Below, in pieces: positions 9,611-18,610 of a DNA stretch of 64,000 bases. The stretch's first letter is position 1, and every line of letters starts with the position of its first letter. The translations under genes and the position numbers were made by a program. This stretch comes from Nitrospira sp. (GTDB lineage Bacteria > Nitrospirota > Nitrospiria > Nitrospirales > Nitrospiraceae), in assembly GCA_005116745.1 (NCBI GenBank), contig SWDS01000002.1, forward strand, positions 40,552 through 104,551, given 5' to 3'. Under the pieces are notes generated by a model that had not been told where the DNA came from, ran no database searches, and worked only from the letters and a program-made list of their open reading frames with translations.

Positions 9611-11098
9611 ATGTTTCCCAAATTCTTACGTAACTCCCTCGTCGCCGTATCCTTGTTACTGTTGTTGACGGGCTGTATCGCCAAGCAGTATGTCGTTCAC
9701 CCACCGCCGCCGACGCTGTTGTCGGCCACCCAGCCCCCCCTCTCTTCGGCCACCGAGTCAACCCTCAGCCTTCCTGTTCAGATGGACCTCGCGCCGTTTC
9801 TAGCTACGGTCAACGATGAGAACGTCATTCCAAAAGTGTTTGATCAATCAGGCAACCCCATCAAGCACTCGAAAGGCATTGAACACAAGTATTATGTGGA
9901 GCGGGATGATTTTACGACCGAACGTGTCGACTCCTACCAATCCATGAGCCAGGATCAAGGTGCCATGCTCCGCGATTGGTGGAAGGGAATCGACCTTCCG
10001 GGGACTCACCTCCCCCTCACCGCTGAGCTTCATCCTCACCTCGGTACGCAGGCACCCACACCGACCGTCAAGGCACCCGCCGACTGTGACGCCGGCCAGG
10101 GGCGGTTGCGAAAAACAATGCTGCATACTGGTATCGTCATTGGCATGACTCCAAACTACGGTCTGTCCGCATCCGTCGCCGATGTAGCAGTGAATACCAT
10201 TGATCCATGTACCGCTCGCATCATCACGACCGACCTTCCCCAGGACGCCAGGAATAGGTTGACGGACACGGTACGAGGCGGCCTCCAGCACGCGGTCGCT
10301 AGCCTTCACGCGAGCACGGTTCGCCCTCAAGTGGAAGAAGCATGGAACGGGTTGCGCGCCCCTATTCAATTGGAACCGAACGCGTGGCTCCACCTCAATG
10401 TCGAAAAGATTAAACGCAATGAGTTCTCGATAGAGAGACAGAGTCTTCAGGACACGCTGCACATCATCGCCACGCCGGTGATCGTCTTCGGTTCCGAACC
10501 ACCTGTTGCCGCTGCAGCACTTCCTCAACTCGATACACAACCGGCTTCCCCTGGATTCCACGTCGTCGCTGACATTCCGCTGGACTATCCCTCGCTGTCC
10601 CAATCACTTGCGGCGCGTTTGAAGGGGAAACGTGTCGCCGTGAAAGGAGACTTCATCCAGATCACTGACGCCGCCATTTTGGGTCGTGGAGGCAACCAAG
10701 TGGTCTTGCGGATAGCCTTTGCAGGAGATGCGACCGGCCACCTATATTTCGTGGGGAAACCTGAAATGAACACGTTGACACAATCCGTCCAGATCGGCGG
10801 CCTCCGTTTGGACCACGATTCCGAACAGTTCCTAGCGAAGAGTGGGCCCGATTGGCTCGCCCACTCTTCCATGAGAGAACTCGTGATGGGTGAAACCGTC
10901 CTCGGTGTGACTTCGGCGACCGACCGCATGCGAAACCTGCTTCGAATGGCACTGAATCGAACAATCAATCAGACGCTCTCCCTGCAGGGAACCGTCGTGT
11001 CGGTGCAAGGCATCGGCGTGTTCGCCGATGTGAACTCGCTGTACGTTCGAGTGATGAGTGACGGATCGCTCAATCTAAAGGCCGAGGGCAAACCCTAA
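9611..11098 (+). CDS. Lipoprotein, DUF4403-like
   Basis: 495 residues. A lipoprotein signal peptide ends in LLLLLTGC (Cys22), so the mature protein is probably lipid-anchored in the periplasm. The body begins STLSLPVQMDLAPFLATVND and has repeated beta-rich segments with ADIPLDYPSLSQSLAARLKGKRVAVKG, a pattern I associate with DUF4403, whose function is unknown. A strong Shine-Dalgarno (AAAGGGGG) precedes the ATG. It seems monocistronic: the next stretch is a gene remnant on the other strand. Confidence 0.75.
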   Translation: MFPKFLRNSLVAVSLLLLLTGCIAKQYVVHPPPPTLLSATQPPLSSATESTLSLPVQMDLAPFLATVNDENVIPKVFDQSGNPIKHSKGIEHKYYVERDDFTTERVDSYQSMSQDQGAMLRDWWKGIDLPGTHLPLTAELHPHLGTQAPTPTVKAPADCDAGQGRLRKTMLHTGIVIGMTPNYGLSASVADVAVNTIDPCTARIITTDLPQDARNRLTDTVRGGLQHAVASLHASTVRPQVEEAWNGLRAPIQLEPNAWLHLNVEKIKRNEFSIERQSLQDTLHIIATPVIVFGSEPPVAAAALPQLDTQPASPGFHVVADIPLDYPSLSQSLAARLKGKRVAVKGDFIQITDAAILGRGGNQVVLRIAFAGDATGHLYFVGKPEMNTLTQSVQIGGLRLDHDSEQFLAKSGPDWLAHSSMRELVMGETVLGVTSATDRMRNLLRMALNRTINQTLSLQGTVVSVQGIGVFADVNSLYVRVMSDGSLNLKAEGKP

Positions 11099-11104
11099 TC
11101 CCCG

Positions 11105-11380
11105 TTAGCGCAGAAAGACCAGCCAGAGGTAGAGCGCGCTGAGGGCGACGGAGCTGACCATGACAGGAAAGCCAAACTGGAAGCACTGCCAAAAAATAAT
11201 CCGGCAGTCGGCCTTCCTGCCGATATCCACTCTCACGACGTTGTAATCCACCCCGAACTCATGCCTGTAGAATACCTCTCCTTACGAGACCGCGCCGAAC
11301 AAAGCCACAATCGTCTTGTGGAACCGCTCGGTCATGGCACACGCCGAAGATAAAAAGAGCCAGCGTCAGAGAGGACCTTT
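11105..11380 (-). pseudogene. Remnant of an ArsB/NhaD (SLC13-like) ion permease
   Basis: Reading the minus strand, a stretch just upstream of an in-frame TAA gives MTERFHKTIVALFGAV, preceded in another frame by LTLALFIFGVC. After the stop, in the same frame, comes EFGVDYNVV and then, joined without the middle of the protein, FGFPVMVSSVALSALYLW ending at TAA (11105-11107). These match the order of an early helix/loop and the last helix of ArsB/NhaD-type permeases. An internal deletion, a stop and a frameshift make it a relic. Family assignment is from pattern recognition only. Confidence 0.5.
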
Positions 11381-11544
11381 CAGTTCTCCGAGCTCAATGA
11401 AGACGGATCATCGTACAGGCCCCCGGATTATCATGGGCCGACGGCGACCATGCAATCAGAGTTCTCTTCAGCTATTTCATTCGACGCCATTGCAGGGAAC
11501 ATTTTCCCCTTCCTAATCACGACCGTAGCCATTAGGATAGTTCC
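11381..11544. other. Upstream region of glgB
   Basis: No supported gene. The stretch before the glgB ATG is AT-richer than its neighbours and contains a possible weak ribosome-binding site (AGGAT). I see no hairpin or clear promoter pair. Confidence 0.4.
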
Positions 11545-13749
11545 ATGTCTATTGATCGACCCATTCAGCAGGATGATCTTGATCGTCTCATTGCCGGCAC
11601 TCACTGGGCCCCTCACACGGTTCTGGGCCCACATCCCACGATGATCGACGGTCACCCCGGCTTCGCGATCCGGGCCTGGCTCCCCCAGATCACGGATGTT
11701 GAGGTCGTATCCGACTCCATCCTCAGCCCTATGACTCGCATTCGTGAGGAGGGACTGTATGAGGCGCTGCTTCCAGATACTACACTCGCTCCATCGTACA
11801 CGCTTCGCGTCACAGACTATAACGGCACTGTCGCTGACATCCATGATCCCTATGCTTTTCCACCGCTGTTGACGGATCTTGAACTCCATCTCTTTACAGA
11901 AGGAACCCTGTACAAAGCCTACGACAGTTTCGGCGCCCATCTCCGCACCGTCCAAGGCGTCCCCGGAGTTCACTTTGTGCTGTGGGCTCCCAATGCTGCT
12001 CGCGTGAGCATCATCGGTGATTTCAATGGATGGAATGGACTCTGTCATCCCATGATGAGTCGAGGACTAACCGGGCTCTGGGAACTCTTCATGCCCGATC
12101 TACCGGAAGGCACCCTCTACAAGTATGAAATCCGGTCGCGAGAAGACAACGTGCTGTTGAGGAAAGCCGATCCCTATGCTGTCGCGAGCGAGGTCCGCCC
12201 GCGGACTGCCTCGGTCGTGCATGACTTGTCCAGCTACACCTGGCACGACGGCACATGGATGGCGGCCCGATCCGAATGGGATCCGCTGACCGCTCCCCTC
12301 TCCATCTATGAAGTCCATCTCGGATCATGGATGCGAGTTCCGGAGGAGGACAATCGCTGGCTCACCTATGAAGAACTCGCTGCCAAATTAATCCCCTACG
12401 CAAGGGATCTGGGCTACACACACCTGGAACTCCTGCCGGTGACAGAACATCCGTTCGATGGATCATGGGGATATCAAGCCACCGGCTACTTTGCCGCCAC
12501 CAGCCGACACGGAGATCCCACAAAGTTCATGGCGTTTGTCGATGCCGCGCATCAAGCTGGCCTCGGCGTGATCATGGACTGGGCGCCGGCACACTTTCCT
12601 GACGATCCTCATGGATTGGCCCAGTTCGACGGCACACATCTCTATGACCATGCCGACCCGCGCCTCGGCTATCACCCCGATTGGCACAGCCGGATTTTTA
12701 ATTACGATCGAGTCGAGGTGCGCACCTTCCTTCTGAATAGCGCTCTCTTCTGGTTGGACAAGTACCACATCGATGGATTACGCGTCGACGCCGTGGCGTC
12801 CATGCTCTACCTCGACTACGGACGACAGTCCGGTGAATGGATTCCCAATGAGTTTGGGGGCAAGGAAAATCTTGGAGCCGTTTCGCTCTTGAAAGAACTC
12901 AACGTCCTCGTCCACCGAGACTTCCCTGGAGCCGTCACAATTGCGGAAGAATCCACATCATGGCCTGGTGTCTCTCGGCCAACCTACACGGGAGGGCTCG
13001 GTTTTACGTTCAAGTGGAACATGGGGTGGATGCACGACATGCTGACCTTTTTCCAGCACGACCCAATCTACCGCCGGTTCCATCAGGACCAACTGACGTT
13101 CGGTCTGCTCTACGCCTTCAGCGAGAATTTCGTTCTCGCCCTCTCTCATGACGAAGTGGTGCACGGCAAACGAACGTTGCTCGACAAAATGCCGGGTGAT
13201 GTCTGGCAGCGATTTGCGAATCTCCGGCTGCTTTATGGCTATATGTACAGCCACCCCGGGAAAAAAATGCTATTCATGGGCGGAGAGTTCGGTCAGTGGC
13301 GGGAATGGAACCATGACACCAGTTTGGATTGGCATCTCTGCGAGGATGAGCCTCATCGTGGGCTGCAACGTTTGGTCCGCGACCTGAATCGAGTCTATCG
13401 CGAGGAACCGGCGCTGCACGAAGTCGACTTTGACTGGAGCGGATTTCAGTGGATTGATTTCAGCGATACTGACAACTCCGTCATCGCCTATCTTCGAAGG
13501 GCAAACAGCACGCAAGCGGCCATCGTCTGCTTGTGCAACTTCACGCCAATGCCTCGCCACCACTACCGCATCGGCGTCACGGAACCCGGTTGGTATCAGG
13601 AAATCATCAACACTGATGGGATCGCTTACGGCGGCAGCAATATGGGAAATGGCGGTGGTGTTCACGCGACCGACACCCCGAGCCATGGCTTCCCATACTC
13701 ACTGACGATCACGCTCCCACCCCTATCCATCCTCTTATTGAAGCGATAG
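11545..13749 (+). CDS. glgB: 1,4-alpha-glucan branching enzyme
   Basis: Forms alpha-1,6 branches in glycogen. At 734 residues it matches full-length bacterial GlgB. N-terminal N1 and CBM48 modules (residues ~1-240, with VHFVLWAPNAARVSIIGDFNGW) precede a GH13 barrel with GLRVDAVASMLYLDY (nucleophile Asp ~415), TIAEESTSWPGV (acid/base Glu ~467) and LSHDEVVHGK (Asp ~535). The C-terminal beta domain ends at LLLKR. No other glycogen gene lies nearby, so it is an isolated glg gene in this window. Confidence 0.96.
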   Translation: MSIDRPIQQDDLDRLIAGTHWAPHTVLGPHPTMIDGHPGFAIRAWLPQITDVEVVSDSILSPMTRIREEGLYEALLPDTTLAPSYTLRVTDYNGTVADIHDPYAFPPLLTDLELHLFTEGTLYKAYDSFGAHLRTVQGVPGVHFVLWAPNAARVSIIGDFNGWNGLCHPMMSRGLTGLWELFMPDLPEGTLYKYEIRSREDNVLLRKADPYAVASEVRPRTASVVHDLSSYTWHDGTWMAARSEWDPLTAPLSIYEVHLGSWMRVPEEDNRWLTYEELAAKLIPYARDLGYTHLELLPVTEHPFDGSWGYQATGYFAATSRHGDPTKFMAFVDAAHQAGLGVIMDWAPAHFPDDPHGLAQFDGTHLYDHADPRLGYHPDWHSRIFNYDRVEVRTFLLNSALFWLDKYHIDGLRVDAVASMLYLDYGRQSGEWIPNEFGGKENLGAVSLLKELNVLVHRDFPGAVTIAEESTSWPGVSRPTYTGGLGFTFKWNMGWMHDMLTFFQHDPIYRRFHQDQLTFGLLYAFSENFVLALSHDEVVHGKRTLLDKMPGDVWQRFANLRLLYGYMYSHPGKKMLFMGGEFGQWREWNHDTSLDWHLCEDEPHRGLQRLVRDLNRVYREEPALHEVDFDWSGFQWIDFSDTDNSVIAYLRRANSTQAAIVCLCNFTPMPRHHYRIGVTEPGWYQEIINTDGIAYGGSNMGNGGGVHATDTPSHGFPYSLTITLPPLSILLLKR

Positions 13750-13819
13750 CACCCAATTCGAACACAACTCCGCCGTCAGGAGCAGAGGTATTCTCGTTCG
13801 CTTGGTGATGAGGGGAGAG

Positions 13820-14392
13820 CTACCAATGCCGGAAGGGGCCTGAATCCAAATGTACGTAGCTCGAACGTTTGTAGGAGCCGACCCCACCGTACCGCAGTTC
13901 GAGCGCGGCCTGGCGGAGCTTCGTGGTGGAAACACCAGGAATCAAAAGATCGATCGCCTGTCCTTGCATGTGTAAGCTATTCTTGGCGACATGTTGGTCC
14001 GTCCGAACCAACATGGCGTTATACTCGGGAGACCGAAAGCCAGAAATCACATGAATCTCTTGCTGACTGCCGAGTTTCTTTTGCACCAAATTCACGTGCT
14101 CCAACACACGCACATCCATAGCCCCCACTTCACCCGTGTAATGACAGCGCAAGAGGTCATTCACATCATCAAGCGCTGACAGGTCATAGTTCCCGGCTTC
14201 GTCTCGATAGGTGACATCCAGCCGCTCATTGGTCCACACATTCACCAACGTCAGCTTGCCCTCTGGAAGCTCACGAGCCTGCGCCGGCTGTGGGCCAACT
14301 AACCGCCCACTCAGTAAGAGAGTCCCCACCAAGGAAACCTGAAGAAATGCTCGCCTGGTCAAGGCCCATTTGGGCTGATCTGTAGTATTCAC
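13820..14392 (-). CDS. DUF882 / peptidase M15-like protein (YcbK/MepK type), Tat-exported
   Basis: The family member E. coli YcbK (MepK) is a periplasmic murein endopeptidase. The protein has a twin-arginine signal (TRRAFLQVS followed by a hydrophobic stretch), then the DUF882 core: VISGFRSPEYNAML, NSLHMQGQAIDL (zinc His and Asp) and YVHLDSGPFRHW (zinc His). I place the start at GTG 14392, which has GGGAG eight bases upstream; an upstream TTG at 14452 is a poorer choice. 190 residues is typical. It converges with glgB. Confidence 0.85.
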   Translation of the reverse strand: MNTTDQPKWALTRRAFLQVSLVGTLLLSGRLVGPQPAQARELPEGKLTLVNVWTNERLDVTYRDEAGNYDLSALDDVNDLLRCHYTGEVGAMDVRVLEHVNLVQKKLGSQQEIHVISGFRSPEYNAMLVRTDQHVAKNSLHMQGQAIDLLIPGVSTTKLRQAALELRYGGVGSYKRSSYVHLDSGPFRHW

Positions 14393-14747
14393 TGAAACAA
14401 CTCCCGAAAAAAGTGGACAATACTCGTTAAAAAGCTGTCGGTTTTGTAACAAAAATCATAAATTGGGTCAAACAATTTGTCCCGAGAGGCTTTAAATAGA
14501 CTCCTCATACCCCATGAATGTATGCTTATCCATCCATGTAAGCATTAATAGATGTATGCGCATGCCTTCGATCTATGAAAATGAAGTGCGCTGGTCGTCT
14601 ATCAGGATGCCTTGGAGGTACGGCTTACAGGATGAGGCCAATCGGACTCATATTTATTTCACCTCTTGCACCTATGCTAAAAAACATTTTCTTTCTAGAC
14701 TGTTTCGTGGGTGACAGGTAAGATCGGAAGAAATTAGTAGAGTCTAT
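14393..14747. other. Intergenic region without a supported gene
   Basis: 355 bp, AT-richer than the genes beside it, between divergent genes. It has several closely spaced ATG triplets (14515-14575) but no frame with coding character. It probably carries promoters for both flanking genes. No strong hairpin seen. Confidence 0.45.
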
Positions 14748-15110
14748 ATGGCGACTATCCTAGTCATTGACGACGAACAATCCATCCGAGGGCTGCTGAA
14801 AGAGGTCTTGGTCAAGGCAGGGCACCGCGTGCTCGAAGCCGAGAATGGACGCAAAGGGCTCACGCTCTATCAGAAAGAGCTGGTCGATCTCGTGATCATG
14901 GACTTGTTGATGCCGGAGACGGACGGCCTTGAGGCCACGCTTCAGCTCACTCGCGAATATGTCGATGCCAAAGTAATCGCGATCACGGGAGCACAAGGCG
15001 ATCACAACTTCCTCGATATTGCGAAACTCTTCGGTGCACGTCGCGCCTTCGAAAAGCCATTCGACATCAACAAACTACTTGATGCGGTGAAAGAAGAACT
15101 GGCAGCCTAA
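14748..15110 (+). CDS. Single-domain response regulator (CheY-like receiver)
   Basis: 120 residues, receiver domain only. Acidic pocket Asp8-Asp9, phospho-acceptor Asp52 (MDLLMPETDG), Thr80 (AITGA) and Lys103 (FEKPF) are all in place. There is no output domain and no histidine kinase nearby, so its partner must be encoded elsewhere. It stands alone between the MepK-like gene and vanZ. Confidence 0.93.
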   Translation: MATILVIDDEQSIRGLLKEVLVKAGHRVLEAENGRKGLTLYQKELVDLVIMDLLMPETDGLEATLQLTREYVDAKVIAITGAQGDHNFLDIAKLFGARRAFEKPFDINKLLDAVKEELAA

Positions 15111-15240
15111 GCCATAAAGCAGGCTCCCCCTCCCGCGTCCCTCCGATCGAGTACGAGCCGAATTCTTTCAAGCGGCACAAGCAGACAATAGGCCGCCAAG
15201 CGTAACACCATAACAACAATGCATGATGCTTGCGCTTCGT

Positions 15241-15273
15241 TCACGGTCAACACCGTGACACATCGTGTATACT
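15241..15273 (+). promoter_or_regulatory. Possible promoter/operator upstream of the vanZ-like gene
   Basis: A perfect dyad TCACGGT-CAAC-ACCGTGA (15241-15258) sits just upstream of TATACT (15268-15273), a good -10 match about 50 bp before the start codon. The dyad overlaps the -35 position, as an operator would. No experiment or conservation data; inference from layout. Confidence 0.35.
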
Positions 15274-15325
15274 GACGACATCGAATGCATTGAGACAATC
15301 ATTGCGCTTTTAAGATGATCGTACG

Positions 15326-15802
15326 ATGACCCTTTGGACAGGACTCAAGCTAAAGAGCGGAATGCTGTGGTTTGTACTGGCCGTCCTCGCTATCGCTCCC
15401 CTGCTCCCATTCAGTAACTTTGTCGGACACCCGCACTGGGACTATGTTCGTTGGGTCCCTTTTCAAGACTTTGCTCTTTCCCGGAACGTGCTGAAGGACA
15501 TTGTCGGGAACACGCTCTGGTTCATGGTGTTCGGATATCTGTTTCACTACCAGCTGAATGAGGATTCACGCACTCTCCGGACCATTGCTACAATCACCGC
15601 CATCACGGGCGGCATCTCACTATCGACCGAATTCTTCCAAGTCTTCTGTCACAACCGCATCGCTTCGATAACGGATGTGATATGCAATGTGCTCGGGGCC
15701 GGTCTCGGGGGGTACCTTGCTGAGAAACAGCGTGCCAACAGCTACAGAACGATAACCAGCGACGTGGGGATGGAAGGTAATGGGTCAAAAACGATTCGAT
15801 AG
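15326..15802 (+). CDS. VanZ-like family membrane protein
   Basis: 158 residues with about four hydrophobic helices. VanZ-family signatures: DIVGNTLWFMVFGYL and a later block with SLSTEFFQVF, ASITDVICNVLGAGLGGYL. VanZ of enterococci gives low-level teicoplanin resistance, but most relatives have no known role. Promoter and dyad are visible upstream; no operon partner. Confidence 0.85.
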   Translation: MTLWTGLKLKSGMLWFVLAVLAIAPLLPFSNFVGHPHWDYVRWVPFQDFALSRNVLKDIVGNTLWFMVFGYLFHYQLNEDSRTLRTIATITAITGGISLSTEFFQVFCHNRIASITDVICNVLGAGLGGYLAEKQRANSYRTITSDVGMEGNGSKTIR

Positions 15803-15861
15803 ATACCCCCGCCTTTACAGCTAGAGCCTCCCGTTGGATAAGAGTACCCCTTCGATCATGG

Positions 15862-16710
15862 TCACGCTCTCAGTGTCTTTCGCGCAAGGCCTCGCATCAT
15901 AGCGGGATCAGCATACCCCACTTCACTCAACGCATCCATGAGGTGTATCCCTTTCGAGGAAACTAACTCTCTTGCTTTCGTGTAACTCTTCTCGCTAAAC
16001 CGCGCAACCGCGGGTTGACCGTTTACGATCTGACAGGCAAGTACCTCTCCGTTCACCTCCAGCGTGCCACCTTGTTCAATCAGCATTTTTGCCCGTGCCA
16101 CAGTGATACCGTGAAGTTCGGCAAACTCTTGCAATCCACCGGTTTGGACAAGGCGTCCATCCGGCATGATACAGAGCCGTTTGAAATGTGGCGACCAGTC
16201 CTTTCGGAAATCGATGTACTTGATGTCGCCACCTTTGGCAACGGTGCGATCCAACGTTCGATAATCCAAGCCCAAATTTTTCTGCTGCAGCTTGGCTTGC
16301 AGCTCACCCGGCAGCGTCCTCCAGAAGACTTCCCACGCCGCATCAACCATCGGAAATGCCCTGGATCGCGCCACGTGCTCGGCCTCGGCAAACTGCATGA
16401 GGTCCAGCGTCCAGGTTTGTTTCGGACCTTGCCCGGCTGAATCAATCCGGCAGGCAAATAATCCTCGAGTGAGGATGCCACCGATTTGTGGATACACATA
16501 CGTTCCGCCTGTGGTCAGCAAGGTTGTCATCGTCTCATGCGGGACGTCATAGCTCTCTGAAAGAATCTTGGCGTGGGCTGGGACATCCTCTGCCTCCGTC
16601 ATCGCACAGACAGTCACATTCCCTGGGGCATCAAACTCAGAGTAATCTTCGACGATATTATAGAGCACCGTCCGCTTCGGCTTCTCGGCCTTCTTCTTGA
16701 TCTTGAGCAT
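15862..16710 (-). CDS. Protein of unknown function paired with the SagB-type oxidoreductase
   Basis: 282 residues, soluble, with a basic N-terminus (MLKIKKKAEKPKR). No domain recognised. Internal phrases: LLTTGGTYVYPQIGGILTRGLFACRID, a middle part TWTLDLMQFAEAEHVARS, and a C-terminal part with HGITVARAKMLIEQGGTLEVNGEVLACQI that could be a small helix-plus-hairpin fold. No signal peptide or membrane helix. It lies 24 bp after the SagB-type gene on the same strand, so the two are almost certainly co-transcribed and may act together. Confidence 0.7.
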   Translation of the reverse strand: MLKIKKKAEKPKRTVLYNIVEDYSEFDAPGNVTVCAMTEAEDVPAHAKILSESYDVPHETMTTLLTTGGTYVYPQIGGILTRGLFACRIDSAGQGPKQTWTLDLMQFAEAEHVARSRAFPMVDAAWEVFWRTLPGELQAKLQQKNLGLDYRTLDRTVAKGGDIKYIDFRKDWSPHFKRLCIMPDGRLVQTGGLQEFAELHGITVARAKMLIEQGGTLEVNGEVLACQIVNGQPAVARFSEKSYTKARELVSSKGIHLMDALSEVGYADPAMMRGLARKTLRA

Positions 16711-16734
16711 GAGTTACCTTACAGCCATCGAACC

Positions 16735-18495
16735 TTATACATGAGGCCGTAGATGATCGTACGGCGGTAACATCTGCAAACGTCGATCTTCCACCGGCCC
16801 ACCAATGGTGAAGTGATAGAGGGATTGCATAGCCAACTCCTTCACACCAATACTCTCGTGGACTGGATCGTCGAAGAAACAACCGATTCCCGTCGCCCGC
16901 ACTCCTGCCGCTTCCGCTTCCAGATACAAGACCTGCCCGAGCAAGCCCGCTTCCCAAAACATCCGGGGATACCACCAGGCACCTCGTTCCCGCAACGTTC
17001 CCTCGAACTCAGCCAACATCCCGAACGAGAACGCACTATCACCGGCTATGTCCTGATGGCAACTCACCTGCACAGCCAGCTTACGGGCATCGCCTTCGAG
17101 CAACCAGTAGAGCGGGAGGCCGTCAGGACACTCCGGGGCAAGAGTCCATGTCAGCTCGGGATTCACAGCTTGTTGAGTGAACGTGACCTTCTTCGGATCA
17201 CGGACGAGGCAATAGAGCCCAGGCGTCAATCCATCCACCCGATGGACAAATATCAGAAGATGAATCGCCGGATCATAGGGCCACACATCCCACGGCATTG
17301 GCCGTTCCAACTGTGGCTGTTCACTCCAAGGCATGACGCGCTGCATCATATGAAAAAACGTGCTGGCGGAAATTGACGTCTTGCCGTCAAACGACACTGC
17401 GCTTCGGCGCTGGCGGATGATGTGGCCAGCCAACGGACCCACGTTGTTCGTCTCTCGTGAAGCGTGAAGCGTATTGGAGAATGTAAGCCTTATCGCAGGG
17501 AGAGTACTCATCGGTCGATCCGTCTGTGGCTTCCACGAGGCATTGGCCGCTTCGTCGATGATGTCCCAGTGGACCCCATGCTCTTGGCTCAGTCGATTGG
17601 CTTTCCCATGCCATGTCGCACCGGCCAACTCCTTCACAATCGCCCTATCGAGAAACAACGGCACCGTCCTTTGCTCTCCCCTCACCTCCCTTGAGGGCCA
17701 GATCACTGCCAGACAGTCAGGATGTTCCGGTTCAGCTTCTCCAAAGTCATCCTTGCGATCTGTCCCGAGTAGCATCGCCACAGTGTCTTCATCCACACCG
17801 TCCAACAGCGCCATGTTCCAACCAAGCGTCGCCGCGGCAATTCGCGTGGAGCCGATTGCATGGCCGACGTCGTGATTGCAGTAGCGGAACGCCCGCTCGC
17901 CATATTTCCATGCTTCCCGCCAATGAATCGACGTCAGTCCGAAGAGAAACGCATCGGCCGGAAACGGCGCCAGCAACCGAGCAACCTGTTCAGCCGGAAA
18001 CTCAGTCCGCCATTCCAGACCATGTTCCTTCGGCGCGTAATGATAGAGGCCAGGTTTGAGATCGAGTCCGTCGATCTTTGGTATGACAACATAGCCTTCT
18101 GTCGGATGCAGATTACCGGATGATGGATTACTACGCAGAGCCCACTCCGACTCTCCTGCTTTTTTCCATGCGGACAAGGCCAGGGCGAACTCAAAAAATC
18201 GAGAGAGGGTTCGCACGCTGACAGGCTGGCAAGGAACAGCTCCCTGTTCATACATCGCTCCATATGCCGGCGACAACGGCGCTTCATCTGGCTTGAGTAA
18301 TGGGAGTGGGATGAGCTGAGCACCCTCGAAGCGTCGAAACGGATCAGGCTGATTCGCCCAATCCAGAAACCCCATCGAGCGGGCATAGCGATTGAAATGG
18401 TGTTTGGTCCTAATGTGATAATGAATGACTCGATCCACGGGGTCGGTCGAAACTGACTCAGACGTTGTAGCGGGAATCAGATTCTCGGTGCTCAT
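16735..18495 (-). CDS. SagB-type nitroreductase/dehydrogenase with two nitroreductase-like domains
   Basis: 586 residues from the ATG at 18495; the frame stays open to 18564 but the extra 23 residues lack an ATG. Two flavin nitroreductase-like halves are visible. The N-terminal one has YEQGAVPCQPVSVRTLSRF and SNPSSGNLHPTEGYVV (FMN-binding type). The second starts IIRQRRSAVSFDGKTSISAST and ends with GVRATGIGCFFDDPVHE. SagB/ThcOx enzymes dehydrogenate azolines in RiPP peptides, but many relatives stand outside RiPP clusters, and I see no YcaO cyclase or precursor peptide here. Co-transcribed with the 282-residue unknown. Confidence 0.85.
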   Translation of the reverse strand: MSTENLIPATTSESVSTDPVDRVIHYHIRTKHHFNRYARSMGFLDWANQPDPFRRFEGAQLIPLPLLKPDEAPLSPAYGAMYEQGAVPCQPVSVRTLSRFFEFALALSAWKKAGESEWALRSNPSSGNLHPTEGYVVIPKIDGLDLKPGLYHYAPKEHGLEWRTEFPAEQVARLLAPFPADAFLFGLTSIHWREAWKYGERAFRYCNHDVGHAIGSTRIAAATLGWNMALLDGVDEDTVAMLLGTDRKDDFGEAEPEHPDCLAVIWPSREVRGEQRTVPLFLDRAIVKELAGATWHGKANRLSQEHGVHWDIIDEAANASWKPQTDRPMSTLPAIRLTFSNTLHASRETNNVGPLAGHIIRQRRSAVSFDGKTSISASTFFHMMQRVMPWSEQPQLERPMPWDVWPYDPAIHLLIFVHRVDGLTPGLYCLVRDPKKVTFTQQAVNPELTWTLAPECPDGLPLYWLLEGDARKLAVQVSCHQDIAGDSAFSFGMLAEFEGTLRERGAWWYPRMFWEAGLLGQVLYLEAEAAGVRATGIGCFFDDPVHESIGVKELAMQSLYHFTIGGPVEDRRLQMLPPYDHLRPHV

Positions 18496-18610
18496 CGTGT
18501 ATTGAAGCAGTCTACTCAGCTGCTGGAAAGAAAGTAAACCTGACCTTGCAATAAAGGCACACAAATCGTCTACAATGCATTATGTCTCCCGATTATAGGG
18601 ACCACTTCTA

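Noticed and set aside
16813..17376. 187-codon plus-strand frame opposite the SagB-type gene
   Set aside because: Antisense to a clear, well-conserved gene; codon shadow.
18541..18580. Possible promoter TTGCA...TACAAT before the PIN gene
   Set aside because: Spacer of about 19 bases and a weak -35; not listed as a feature.
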